From: JAGLCW01 sp964427915
GTDB lineage: Bacteria > Caldisericota > Caldisericia > UBA6126
Assembly (NCBI GenBank): GCA_964427915.1
Contig: CAYRWA010000061.1
Span: forward strand, 1-64,000
Length of the DNA: 64,000 bases
Direction of reading: 5' to 3'
Part shown: positions 55,521-64,000 of the stretch, piece by piece
How positions within the stretch are numbered: the stretch's first letter is position 1
Layout of the letters: each line of letters begins with the position of its first letter
The notes under the pieces: generated by a model
Told to the model about the DNA's origin: nothing
What the model saw: only the letters and a program-made list of their open reading frames with translations
Database searches by the model: none
Position numbers and translations under genes: made by a program

Positions 55521-55565
55521 CCTCCAGCAATTTTTTATTTGTATCACTAGACTATTATGCTGGAG
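55521..55565 (-). promoter_or_regulatory. Hairpin sequestering the ribosome binding site of the RRM gene
   Basis: On the minus-strand mRNA, CTCCAGCA (from 55565-55558) can pair perfectly over 8 bp with TGCTGGAG (55529-55522), which includes four of five bases of GGAGG. The loop is 28 nt and U-rich. This fits an RNA thermometer or protein-controlled switch of a leader about 110 nt or longer. Confidence 0.55.
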
Positions 55566-55692
55566 TGATGTGATCGAACCAACGTAACAGAACTAATAAT
55601 CGATTACTATACTAGCAGATATTGAAAAAAGTTCCAATACCTTTTTAAAAAAAGTTGCATTTTTTTTATTTTTTTTTATGCGTTGCATTTTT

Positions 55693-56244
55693 TTAGTAAA
55701 AAAGAGCTAAAAATCCTAATAAACAAAGCAGTATCCCCGATAAATAAGGAAGTACTGGAACATTCCTTTTACGAAGAACAGATCCCATCCAAATGCCCAA
55801 AAATCCCCATAAAAATGAAAACCCAAAAACAGAGATGGTTGTAGGGATAAAGGGAATGTTATGTGAAGAAAAAGTAAAGCCTACAGCAAATGCATCAATA
55901 CTAGTTGCTATACCCAAAAAGAAATATGTGAAGAGCGTAGTTGCTTTTCCCTTTAAACCTTCATCGTCTTTTCCCTTTCTAGCTTCTACAATCATTTTTA
56001 TACCAATACATAGTAGAATCGTAAAAGATATCCATCGCTCAATAGTCCCTATATATGATTGTGTCCAGCTATTTAAAAGAGTGCCAGAAACAAAAAATAA
56101 TACTTGAAAGAACCCAAAGTTTAATCCCGCAAAAAGAGATTGCTGCAATCTATATTTTTGTTGTAGAACACCCAATGAAATTGAAACGACCATTGAATCC
56201 ATAGCTAAAGTGAAACCAATGGCTACAATGCGAAATAAAACCAT
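55693..56244 (-). CDS. mntP: MntP-family manganese efflux pump
   Basis: 183 residues with six hydrophobic segments and the two hallmark repeats AMDSMVVSISLG and SIDAFAVGFTFS, which carry the membrane Asp residues. Exports Mn2+. GGAGAG lies before the ATG. I see no yybP-ykoY-type manganese riboswitch in the short upstream space, which instead holds the terminator of the upstream lipoprotein gene. The 178-base stretch to the RRM gene is A/T-rich and otherwise empty. Confidence 0.9.
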   Translation of the reverse strand: MVLFRIVAIGFTLAMDSMVVSISLGVLQQKYRLQQSLFAGLNFGFFQVLFFVSGTLLNSWTQSYIGTIERWISFTILLCIGIKMIVEARKGKDDEGLKGKATTLFTYFFLGIATSIDAFAVGFTFSSHNIPFIPTTISVFGFSFLWGFLGIWMGSVLRKRNVPVLPYLSGILLCLLGFLALFY

Positions 56245-56317
56245 ACACTCTCCAATACATTTTCTATAAAACTAAAAAAGCGCACTATAAAACTTCTGAT
56301 TGAGTAATAATACCACC

Positions 56318-56357
56318 AAAAAAGCCTACTGCACAAACAACTATTTGTGCAGTAGGC
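56318..56357 (-). terminator. Intrinsic terminator of the lipoprotein gene
   Basis: A perfect 14-bp stem (56324-56337 with 56344-56357) and, on the minus strand, a T-run right after it. It lies 33 bases after the stop at 56390. Confidence 0.9.
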
Positions 56358-56389
56358 AGATCTAATTGCAACGTTACAAAGGCAAGTCC

Positions 56390-56884
56390 CTAGTATTTTA
56401 ATACAAGAGAATTCAAGATTTCTTTTATACCTTCATCGTCAGCATGACCATTGCCTTGAAGAGTAATGACGAGTTTGTTTTGATCTTTTGTGTTGACCAT
56501 CATAGTTTGCTCAACATCACCATGTACAAAGGACGTTTGATAGAAATTAATAGCAGAATATGTGACCAATTCAGTTGGAGTACCACCATAATTTTGAGAG
56601 AAATTTGTTACAGAAGTTTCATCATCTTGATCAACACCTTTCTCTAATTCTATAAGCACATAAAGCTTTGAATCCTCTTTCTTGGCACTGATAGTATGGT
56701 ACTTGGTATTCTCTTCAACAGTCCATTGATCCGAATAGTCAAAAGAAATATACTCTCCGTCAAAGTGATTCATTTCATTACCAACATCCTGGTTGTTGGA
56801 TGTTGGTTCTTAAGGTTCACCAGTACATCCTATAACGGCAAAAACCATAGTAAAAATTACGAAAACAGATAGAATTCTTCTCAT
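56390..56884 (-). pseudogene. Lipoprotein gene interrupted by an in-frame TAA (codon 25)
   Basis: Reading from an ATG at 56884 after TTGGAGG gives a lipoprotein signal (MRRILSVFVIFTMVFAVIGC, lipobox Cys at residue 20) followed by TGEP, then TAA at 56812-56810. The same frame continues without another stop for 139 codons to 56390; the intact part, from an ATG at 56773, encodes a 127-residue domain (SFDYSDQWTVEENTKY, then LVITLQGNG). Only a single base separates it from an intact gene. A 9-bp inverted repeat (56781-56789 with 56798-56806) lies just after the stop. A single-base sequencing error or a strain mutation are the alternatives. The function is unknown. Confidence 0.75.
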
Positions 56885-57022
56885 AAAAACCTCCAAGCAT
56901 ACAAGATATAATTACTAGAATGGATAGAATCGTAGACCTGTTTTTACTATAGAACCTGTTTTTCTTTTGTCAATTGATTTCACACGATACTTGAATATGT
57001 TTTCACTGTTCAAAAACAAACA

Positions 57023-57757
57023 TCACACTTTCCACTCCAAAACTAAATCTAGAAATGATTTGAGCGCAGGTGTAGTTGGGGCTTGAAACAAATCATCAGA
57101 AAGCCCGTATTCTACGATGGTATGTTGTGACAAAAAGAGTAGTTTCTTACAGGCATGTCTAGCAAAGCCCATTTCATGGGTTACAATGATAGTTTTTAAA
57201 CCATCATTTTGCAGTTCTTGAAGCATATCGAGAACACTAGCTGTATATTCGGGGTCGAGAGCAGAAGTTGGTTCGTCTAGTAACAGCAGTGCAGGCTTAA
57301 CAGATACCGCGCGTGCAATGGACACCCTCTGTTGTTGGCCACCAGACATTTGATAGGGGAGTTTATTTCGCTGATCATGAAGTCTAAAGCGCTCAAATAA
57401 GGAATCTGCAATATGGACTGCTTCTTTTCGATCCAACCCCAAAGTTTGAATAAGGGGAAGAATAACATTTTCAAGAGCGGTCATGTGTTCAAAAAGACCG
57501 TTGGATTGAAAAACAAAACCAACTGTTTTATGGTAAGCTTGAAGCGATTTTCGATCAAATCGTACCTGTCTTCCATCTACAAACAATTCACCATGCGATG
57601 GGGGAATTAAGCCACCCATAATACGTAGCAAAGTGGATTTACCACCGCCGGAGGGACCAATAATTGCCAAGGAAGAAACATCGTCATGAAAATTGATGTT
57701 TTCCAAGGCTGTTTGGTTTTGAAAATACTTTGATATAGCTTTAAATTCTACGTTCAT
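57023..57757 (-). CDS. Polar amino-acid ABC transporter ATP-binding protein
   Basis: 244 residues: Walker A GPSGGGKST, Q-loop VFQSNG, signature MSGGQQQRVSIARA and Walker B LLLDEPTSALDPE, with the H-loop VTHEMGF typical of GlnQ/HisP. The start at 57757 gives the family N-terminus; in-frame codons up to 57802 lie inside the permease gene. It overlaps the permease by 17 bases. Last gene of the three-gene transporter. Confidence 0.95.
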   Translation of the reverse strand: MNVEFKAISKYFQNQTALENINFHDDVSSLAIIGPSGGGKSTLLRIMGGLIPPSHGELFVDGRQVRFDRKSLQAYHKTVGFVFQSNGLFEHMTALENVILPLIQTLGLDRKEAVHIADSLFERFRLHDQRNKLPYQMSGGQQQRVSIARAVSVKPALLLLDEPTSALDPEYTASVLDMLQELQNDGLKTIIVTHEMGFARHACKKLLFLSQHTIVEYGLSDDLFQAPTTPALKSFLDLVLEWKV

Positions 57758-58526
57758 AATGAAATCTTTTTTCCCATTTTTTTGAAATTGCAGATACTGC
57801 AAAAGTTAATAAAAAGTACAAAAACCCTACAAATATGTAGTTTTCAAACATACGAAAATTATCGGCTGATATTTCTTGCGTTGTTTGTGTTAGTTCAATA
57901 ACAGCAATCACTGATAGCAAGGAAGAATCCTTAATGATGGACGAAAATTGCCCAGCTAAAGCTGGTATAATGCGGGAAAGAACCAGAGGGTAGGTGACAA
58001 ATCGAAATGTTTGATACGAAGTAAGACCCAACGAAAGAGCAATTTCGTATTTCTGTCGAGCAATACTTTGGATACCTCCCCGAATTATTTCTGCGATATA
58101 GGCTCCTTCAAACAACGATAAAATGACTATTCCAGCAATATAACGGTTGTTCATTCCCCATGCAGTTCCAATAATATAGTAAAAGAAGTATATTTGTACC
58201 AACAGAGGTGTTCCACGAATAATTTGTACATAGGCTTTGCAGAAATACTGCAAAAAAAGCACTTTGTATTCTTGTCCCAGTGCTGCTATCAAGCCAATAA
58301 ACAAACTACCGACTAAGCTTCCAATTGAAATCAAAATTGTCATTAGAAACCCGTGCCAAAGTCGATTTCTATATTGAAACAATGTTCCAAAATCAAGTTT
58401 GAGGCCAATTAGATGAACTGATATCCATACGAACCCTACTAGAACCAGTGCAACAAGGACTGTATGAGATATCTTTTTAAACTTGCTAGGTAAGATTTCT
58501 TTTGTCAGAAATCGTTCTTCTTTCAT
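57741..58526 (-). CDS. Polar amino-acid ABC transporter permease
   Basis: 261 residues with about five TM helices and the coupling motif EIIRGGIQSI and EIALSLGLTSYQTF, typical of HisM/GlnP-type permeases. The single permease probably forms a homodimer. It is coupled to the binding protein by ATGA at 58523-58526. Substrate: a polar amino acid, not further defined. Confidence 0.93.
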   Translation of the reverse strand: MKEERFLTKEILPSKFKKISHTVLVALVLVGFVWISVHLIGLKLDFGTLFQYRNRLWHGFLMTILISIGSLVGSLFIGLIAALGQEYKVLFLQYFCKAYVQIIRGTPLLVQIYFFYYIIGTAWGMNNRYIAGIVILSLFEGAYIAEIIRGGIQSIARQKYEIALSLGLTSYQTFRFVTYPLVLSRIIPALAGQFSSIIKDSSLLSVIAVIELTQTTQEISADNFRMFENYIFVGFLYFLLTFAVSAISKKWEKRFHYERRI

Positions 58527-59320
58527 TCACCGAAGAACCACGGAAATCCCAAGGAATCAAAAATCTCTTTTTCTTTCTGTAAGTATTTTTCTGTGATAAC
58601 GTCAAAACCGCCATCATTTATAAATAACTCGATGAATTGATTCACTTGATGCAAAAGTTCAGAATTTCCAGCTTTTACTGCCATAGCCCAATTTTCTCCT
58701 TCTTGAAAAGGAATCAAAATAGCGTCGGTTGTTTCTGGGTGTGATTGGTTTTGTCGATAAATTGTTAATTGATCATAAATAAAGGCGTCTGCTTTTCCTT
58801 GAATGACTTCTGTAACGCACGCATTTTCTGATGTAAAAGAATGTACCTTTGCATCAGCCAAAGAACTGGTTGCAAAAATATACCCCGTCGTCCCCTTTTT
58901 TACAGCAACAACCCTGTCGTTGTCGTATAAATCTTCAATAGAATGAATACCGCTGGCTTTATTCACCAGTAAAGCTAAATAAGAATGCGCATAAGGTATT
59001 GAAAAATCAACAACTTTGGCTCGATCGTCCGTAGCTGTCATAGAAGAAATAACGATATCAACTTTGCCTGTTTGAAGAGAGGGGATAAGGCCATCCCAAT
59101 TAATATTCTCAATGTGTACTTCTTTGCCTAGATACTCTCCCAAAGCATATGCTAAATCGACGCTAACGCCCGTTGGATTTCCGGCATCATCTTTGGTTTC
59201 AAAAGGTGGATACGCCAATTCCATTCCTACCACCAATGTGTTGGCTTCCTTCTGTCCACATCCAGTTAGCAGTACAAAAACAAAAAGGAAAGAAAAAACA
59301 ATACAACAAATCTTTTTCAT
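58523..59320 (-). CDS. Amino-acid ABC transporter substrate-binding lipoprotein (family 3)
   Basis: 265 residues. A lipobox signal LLTGC (Cys at 21) is followed by a SBP_bac_3 domain: YPPFETKDDAGNPTGVSVDLA, SSMTATDDRAKVVDFSIPY and GTTGYIFAT, and the late ENWAMAVKAG. It binds the substrate outside the membrane. The AAAGGAGAA site overlaps the end of the glucan-synthase-like gene, so the transporter probably shares its transcript. Confidence 0.95.
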   Translation of the reverse strand: MKKICCIVFSFLFVFVLLTGCGQKEANTLVVGMELAYPPFETKDDAGNPTGVSVDLAYALGEYLGKEVHIENINWDGLIPSLQTGKVDIVISSMTATDDRAKVVDFSIPYAHSYLALLVNKASGIHSIEDLYDNDRVVAVKKGTTGYIFATSSLADAKVHSFTSENACVTEVIQGKADAFIYDQLTIYRQNQSHPETTDAILIPFQEGENWAMAVKAGNSELLHQVNQFIELFINDGGFDVITEKYLQKEKEIFDSLGFPWFFGE

Positions 59321-59332
59321 ACAAATTCTCCT

Positions 59333-62300
59333 TTACTCAAGATTGCCCATGAAAACTTTTACAAAGTGGTCTTTTTTATCAGTAAGGAGGGGTATCCGAT
59401 TGCTTTTTGTCGGAAAACCATCCATTGTTATTAATCGTACACCCTTTTGAACCCCCTCGGGATTTAAAACGGTGATTTTATATTTTGTATCCTGGTAGAC
59501 ATACTCTATGGAATACTCCTTCCAACTTGACGGGATACATGGATTGAGAATAATTTCTTCACTTTGCTTTTGAAAGCCCAGGATGTATTCAAGCCCTGCT
59601 CGATACAACCAAGAAGCGGAGCCCGTATACCATGTCCAACCTCCGCGGCCCGTATTAGGGGGTTGACTATAGACATCTGCAGCCACTACGTATGGTTCGG
59701 TTTTGTACGTTGAGTAATCTTGTATGTTGCTAGTGTGGTGAATAGGATTTAACATGGAAAATATCTCCCATGCTTTATTACCAAGCCCCATTTTTGTAAA
59801 TGCTATCAAAACCCATACTGCTGCATGTGTATACTGTCCGCCATTTTCACGAACACCTGGTATGTATCCTTTGATATAGCCTGGTTCAGCCTCGTCTTTG
59901 TCAAAGGGAGGAAAGAGTAGTGTGACAATACCATCTTCTCGTAGTACAAGATGATCCTCTACAGACTGCATTGCTTGAGCTGCTCTTTTTGGATCTGCAG
60001 CGCCAGATAATACTGCCCAGCTTTGTGCAATCGAGTCAATTTTACACTCCTTGTTCAAGATGGAACCTAAAGTCATTCCATTATCAAAATATGCTCTTCG
60101 ATACCAGTTGCCATCCCAGGCATGTTTTTCAATCGCTTCTTGAATAGAATCCATGATTCGTTTATATTTATTGGCTTTTCGGTCATCTTTCATTTCTACA
60201 CACAATGGAATAAAAAGATCGAGAACGGAGTATAAAAACCAACCAAGCCAAACACTTTCGCCCTTGCCCTTATTCCCTACAGCATTCATTCCATCATTCC
60301 AATCCCCAGTACCCATCAGTGGTAAATTGTGTTCTCCAAACTGAAGAGATACTTCGATTGCCCGTAGGCAGTGTTCAAACAGAGTAGAAGTTTCTTGTGA
60401 TTGGTTTGGTTTTTCATAGCGTTCTTCTTCATGTTCTTCCAAAGGAAGAGACTCTAAATAGGGGATTTCTTCGTGTAGGATTTCCATATCACCTGTTATT
60501 CGTATATATTCTGCTGTTGCATAAGGAAGCCACAATCGATCGTCTGTAATACGTGTTCGAGTCCCTTTCCCAGAAGGTTCATGCCACCAATGTTGCACAT
60601 CACCCTCAATAAACTGACGGTGTGCATGTTTAACAATCTGCAACCGACAAAGAGAAGGATTGATGTGAGCGATAGAAATGCAATCTTGCAATTGATCACG
60701 AAACCCAAAAGCCCCACCTGATTGGTAGAAAGCAGATCTAGCCCACAATCTGCAGGATATTATCTGATAGGGAAGCCAGCCATTTATCATGAAATCCATA
60801 GTTTCATCAGGTGTTTGGGCTTGAATCTTGTGAGTCGTATCTTTCCAATACTCTTGTACCTCTGTGAGTGTATCTTTTGTTTTCTTTATCCTTCTATATC
60901 GCTGAGATAGACGAGATGCTTCTTTTTTAGTAGACCCCATGCCCAATACAAAAACGAAATCCTTTGTTTCCTCTGGTTCTAACTGAATTGAACCTTGTAT
61001 AGCCGCGCATGGATCAAATCCAACACCTACACAACCAGAGAGTTCTTTTTGCAAAAGACTTTCTGGTTCTTCCAGAGAACCAGATCCAAAAAACTCTTTT
61101 CTATTTCCCATTATGCTTACGTTGTCAAGAGACGTGGTCAGAAATGCAACATGACCTGGAAAATCCTCGTTGTATGGATTCTCAATCCATACATTGCAAG
61201 GGCTGCCCTTTGTTGTACGAATATGAAGAGCTGTATCTTGGTCTGTAACGCCCAACACAGGACGAATATAATTGGTTATCCTCAAATTCTTCCTTCGTGT
61301 TGTATCGTTTTGCAATGTAACAAGACAAATTTTCGCATTTGCGTTCAAGGGAATAAATTGAATACACTTCTGTCGAACACCATGACTGCTATGCTCAAAA
61401 ATAGAGTACCCAAATCCATGAGTAATTCGATAGGGGACATTTTGGCGAATAGGCAGTGGAGTCATCGACCATAATTCTCCTGTATCTTCATCGCGAAGAT
61501 AAAGAATGTCTCCAGGAGGATCGGATACTACATCATTGGACCAGGGTGTTAATTTGTTTTCACGACTGTTTCCAAACCAGGTATAAGCAGAACCCAGATC
61601 CGACACAATACATCCAAAATTCGGATTGGCAATAACATTACTCCAAGGTGCAGGAGTACAATAATCATGGCGTAATATGATTTGATACTCAGTTCCATCT
61701 TCATTGAAACCTCCTAGCCCGTTAAAACATCGTAACGATTTCGTTTCAAAATCCAAGGAAGAAGCAGAAGCTGGTGCTGAATAAGGAACCATTTTCATGG
61801 GTGTTTGGTGATCAGGAATAGAAATTTGATCTTCAATAGATCGCACATCACTCTTTAAAACGATTCGTGCTGTTGCAAAGAGAAGTGGCAAATCCTCGGG
61901 AAGAACCGAATGGATATCTAAAATAAAAATATCTTTTCGTTCTTTCGACGTTTGAGCAGTTTGCCTTGAAGAAACGATATCCGATACAAGTCGTTTAAGA
62001 GGGAGATGATAACTCACTTCTTCATCCACTAGTAGCACTAAATCTACTTTTAAATCCATCAAAAGCCAGTACTCATAAGCCTGTAAGATATCGTACAAAA
62101 TATTCATGGGTTCATCTTTTTTCAAATACACTAACACAATTGGTTTATCACCAGATATTCCATATCGCCACAAAGCAGATTGTCCTTTTTTATTAGCCAT
62201 AATCTTCTCTGCATACTGTTTTTTAGTAGGGCTTATCATAACAATGTGTGATGCCATATTTTGATACAACTCTACTTCTTTGGCATCTAAGCTTAAGTAA

Positions 62301-64000
62301 TCAGTTTCAACATGACTTCTTGTTAGAGCCAACTGAAAGGCAGATTCAACTTCATCTGTTGTCGCATAGCGTTGAATCTTTGAAAGAACGGATTCGCGAC
62401 TAGATCCAACAATAGTAATGAAGGATACAGTGGTTTCTTTCAATGGTTCGAGCTCAATCAATGTTCGCAAGCTCATTACAGGATCCAAAACAGCGCCTAC
62501 AGAATTCGACAAAAAATGACCTTTCTCAATGGAAACTGGATTTTTCACACTATGTCCCCGTCCAATCATTTTCATGCGATCAGTTTCGTACTGAACATCT
62601 CCAACAGCATTCTTTGAAGCGACCACAGAGTGAGCCAACCAACTACCTTTGTCAGTTTCTAGCCTAGGTCTGCGGGTGGCAAGAATGCAATGCAAATCGG
62701 GGCGTGCTTCTGTTTTTACAAACAAATTGCTAAAACATGGATGGGCAATATCGTCAGAATGTTTTGTTAAAACAACTTCATAATAGCTTGTGATTTCCAA
62801 AAGACATTTTTCTTTTCCTGTATTTCGAAATGTTAGGCGACGTATTTCCACGGGCTCTCCGCTGGTAACAACAACCTCAGTTTGCGTTTCAATAGTACCA
62901 TCCACTCTTTTGTAAAGAGCTTTATCCGACGTGAATACTACTTGATAGTCCGTGGGTTTCTTCTTTAATGGTGAATATGTGGCTGACCAACACTTGTTTG
63001 TATTGACGTTTCGTATATAGAAAAACATACCGCAAGAATCCAATGATACATCTTCTCGCCATCTCGTAACAGACATCATCTTTGTTTGACTGTATCCTGT
63101 TCCCTTATCAGTTAACATAATGGAATAGCTGCCATTGGATAACAAGTGAACCTTAGGAAGAACAGGATTGGGAGAGTCAAATACGCGAACAGGAGTACTT
63201 CGATGAGAAACAATCTTATCATCTGGTTCATAGCTCTTTTTTGCATCCTTTGTAAGGACAAAACTTGCTGGGCTTTTTTCTTGCAACAAAAGTGAGGCTG
63301 AATCCATAGAAGGGTCAAGATGAAATCTCTTTTGCATGGTATTTTCGTGTAAGAAGTTTGCAAGAGCAACTAGGCTCATGCCTTGATGATGAGACATATA
63401 CGTCTTGACAATTTTCCGCTTGTTTCCAAATGTCAATCGTTGCGGAGTATAATCAGCTGCCTCATAAAAACCGTAAGCACCTTCCAGACCTGCATTTTTT
63501 AATGATTCTAAGTTGTCTAAAGCACTTTTTGGATCAACCATTAAAGCTAAAAAAGTTGCATATGGAGTGACTACAGCATCTTTCATTAAACCACGCTTCA
63601 AACCCAACCAAGGAATACCTATAGCCTTGTATTGATAGTCATGGTTTTTGTCCAGGGAATGAAAAGCAGATTCAGAAGCACCCCAAGGCATTTTTCGTTG
63701 CGCGGCATACTTCTTTTGGCAATGAATAGCAAAAAAGTAGCTTTCATCTAGCAAAGTATGTTTGTATTTCTTCATTATAAGGCAAGGCATAAGATATTCA
63801 AACATGGTTCCTGTCCAAGAAACCAAGCCCTTGTATCCATCCACTGTCGTAAGTGTTCTATCGAGCCTAAACCAATGTGTAGAGGGGACAATGCCTTTAG
63901 CTATGCAAGCATAACTTGTTTGTCTAGCTTCTGATGCCATGAGATCATAAAAAGAATTGGTGCGTTTTTGCGACTCTACTACATACCCTATGGAAAACAG
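59333..64000 (-). CDS. Cyclic beta-glucan synthase-like protein with GH94 domain (C-terminal part, 5' end beyond window)
   Basis: The frame stays open to the right edge: the 20 codons upstream of the Met at 63940 continue the family sequence, so 1555 residues of a longer protein are visible. The first 230 or so are the glycoamylase-like part of NdvB (YYDL-type region LMASEARQTSYACIAKG, FRLDRTLT, PYATFLAL, MSHHQGMSLVALANFL). Then follow two GT36/GH94 carbohydrate-binding modules and the (alpha/alpha)6 phosphorylase domain with the catalytic Asp region GTGDWNDGMN. It probably makes or trims beta-1,2-glucans; a different linkage is possible. An N-terminal GT84 part would lie beyond the edge. Confidence 0.88.
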   Translation of the reverse strand: MFSIGYVVESQKRTNSFYDLMASEARQTSYACIAKGIVPSTHWFRLDRTLTTVDGYKGLVSWTGTMFEYLMPCLIMKKYKHTLLDESYFFAIHCQKKYAAQRKMPWGASESAFHSLDKNHDYQYKAIGIPWLGLKRGLMKDAVVTPYATFLALMVDPKSALDNLESLKNAGLEGAYGFYEAADYTPQRLTFGNKRKIVKTYMSHHQGMSLVALANFLHENTMQKRFHLDPSMDSASLLLQEKSPASFVLTKDAKKSYEPDDKIVSHRSTPVRVFDSPNPVLPKVHLLSNGSYSIMLTDKGTGYSQTKMMSVTRWREDVSLDSCGMFFYIRNVNTNKCWSATYSPLKKKPTDYQVVFTSDKALYKRVDGTIETQTEVVVTSGEPVEIRRLTFRNTGKEKCLLEITSYYEVVLTKHSDDIAHPCFSNLFVKTEARPDLHCILATRRPRLETDKGSWLAHSVVASKNAVGDVQYETDRMKMIGRGHSVKNPVSIEKGHFLSNSVGAVLDPVMSLRTLIELEPLKETTVSFITIVGSSRESVLSKIQRYATTDEVESAFQLALTRSHVETDYLSLDAKEVELYQNMASHIVMISPTKKQYAEKIMANKKGQSALWRYGISGDKPIVLVYLKKDEPMNILYDILQAYEYWLLMDLKVDLVLLVDEEVSYHLPLKRLVSDIVSSRQTAQTSKERKDIFILDIHSVLPEDLPLLFATARIVLKSDVRSIEDQISIPDHQTPMKMVPYSAPASASSLDFETKSLRCFNGLGGFNEDGTEYQIILRHDYCTPAPWSNVIANPNFGCIVSDLGSAYTWFGNSRENKLTPWSNDVVSDPPGDILYLRDEDTGELWSMTPLPIRQNVPYRITHGFGYSIFEHSSHGVRQKCIQFIPLNANAKICLVTLQNDTTRRKNLRITNYIRPVLGVTDQDTALHIRTTKGSPCNVWIENPYNEDFPGHVAFLTTSLDNVSIMGNRKEFFGSGSLEEPESLLQKELSGCVGVGFDPCAAIQGSIQLEPEETKDFVFVLGMGSTKKEASRLSQRYRRIKKTKDTLTEVQEYWKDTTHKIQAQTPDETMDFMINGWLPYQIISCRLWARSAFYQSGGAFGFRDQLQDCISIAHINPSLCRLQIVKHAHRQFIEGDVQHWWHEPSGKGTRTRITDDRLWLPYATAEYIRITGDMEILHEEIPYLESLPLEEHEEERYEKPNQSQETSTLFEHCLRAIEVSLQFGEHNLPLMGTGDWNDGMNAVGNKGKGESVWLGWFLYSVLDLFIPLCVEMKDDRKANKYKRIMDSIQEAIEKHAWDGNWYRRAYFDNGMTLGSILNKECKIDSIAQSWAVLSGAADPKRAAQAMQSVEDHLVLREDGIVTLLFPPFDKDEAEPGYIKGYIPGVRENGGQYTHAAVWVLIAFTKMGLGNKAWEIFSMLNPIHHTSNIQDYSTYKTEPYVVAADVYSQPPNTGRGGWTWYTGSASWLYRAGLEYILGFQKQSEEIILNPCIPSSWKEYSIEYVYQDTKYKITVLNPEGVQKGVRLITMDGFPTKSNRIPLLTDKKDHFVKVFMGNLE

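Noticed and set aside
55640..55692. Repeated GTTGCATTTTTTT tracts as a regulatory repeat or terminator of mntP
   Set aside because: They are T-tracts in a very A/T-rich gap, and no stable GC stem is formed.
56245..56317. A manganese (yybP-ykoY) riboswitch before mntP
   Set aside because: The gap is only about 70 bases to the preceding terminator and none of the conserved riboswitch helices could be recognised.

Overview
The window is A+T-rich and densely coded. It reads as the chromosome of a strictly anaerobic, fermentative bacterium with a Gram-positive-like (Clostridia/Bacillota-like) gene set. Supporting this are SepF, YggS and an HlyD-like protein next to FtsZ, a butyrate kinase/phosphotransbutyrylase locus, a soluble [FeFe]-hydrogenase operon, copper-amine-oxidase-N, SH3 and cohesin/dockerin modules on exported proteins, and strong AGGAGG ribosome binding sites. 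No outer-membrane, sporulation, phage, IS or CRISPR genes are visible. A deep-branching relative of Clostridia cannot be excluded from this window alone.

Layout. 0-8.3 kb: a class III aminotransferase, dUTPase, and two large exported proteins (a subtilase with cohesin-like and dockerin-like C-terminal modules, and an NHL/cohesin-like/copper-amine-oxidase-N protein). 8.4-14.7 kb: two NapH-like membrane polyferredoxins around a phosphohexomutase, a GNAT-like protein and an HtrA protease. 14.9-19.8 kb: a DUF362 ferredoxin, buk-ptb-buk and a P-loop ATPase. 19.8-24.5 kb: tRNA-Arg, then cell division (FtsQ-like, FtsZ, HlyD-like, YggS, SepF). 24.7-27 kb: an ECF sigma factor with a putative anti-sigma, and IMP dehydrogenase. 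27-35.2 kb: HAD hydrolase, Ddl, PyrG, UvrA, a degenerate PP2C-like protein and AhcY. 35.3-38.8 kb: SmpB and a multi-SH3 cell-wall amidase. 38.8-44.9 kb: tRNA-Arg, TldD/TldE, an O-antigen-ligase-like protein, PyrF, PyrE and ThyX. 45-53 kb: a ten-gene hydrogenase operon. 53-64 kb: a glycosyltransferase, a small membrane protein, an RRM protein, MntP, a lipoprotein gene with an in-frame stop, a polar amino-acid ABC transporter and the 3' part of a giant cyclic-glucan-synthase-like gene that runs off the right edge.

The most interesting region is 44977-53041. Ten tightly overlapping genes combine [FeFe]-hydrogenase HydA, two HydB-like flavoproteins and two HydC-like subunits with two DRTGG proteins, two histidine-kinase-type ATPases and a thioredoxin-like protein with no cysteine. 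One HydB has lost all four N-terminal [2Fe-2S] cysteines at gapless positions, and both HydB copies lack the usual C-terminal ferredoxin domain. They probably act together to couple H2 formation to NAD(P)H and ferredoxin oxidation during butyrate-type fermentation.

A second theme is transcription. Seven genes that follow an intergenic gap have no Shine-Dalgarno sequence but carry a -10 hexamer 6-8 nt before the ATG, which suggests leaderless mRNAs. Genes inside operons or with real leaders use conventional AGGAGG sites.
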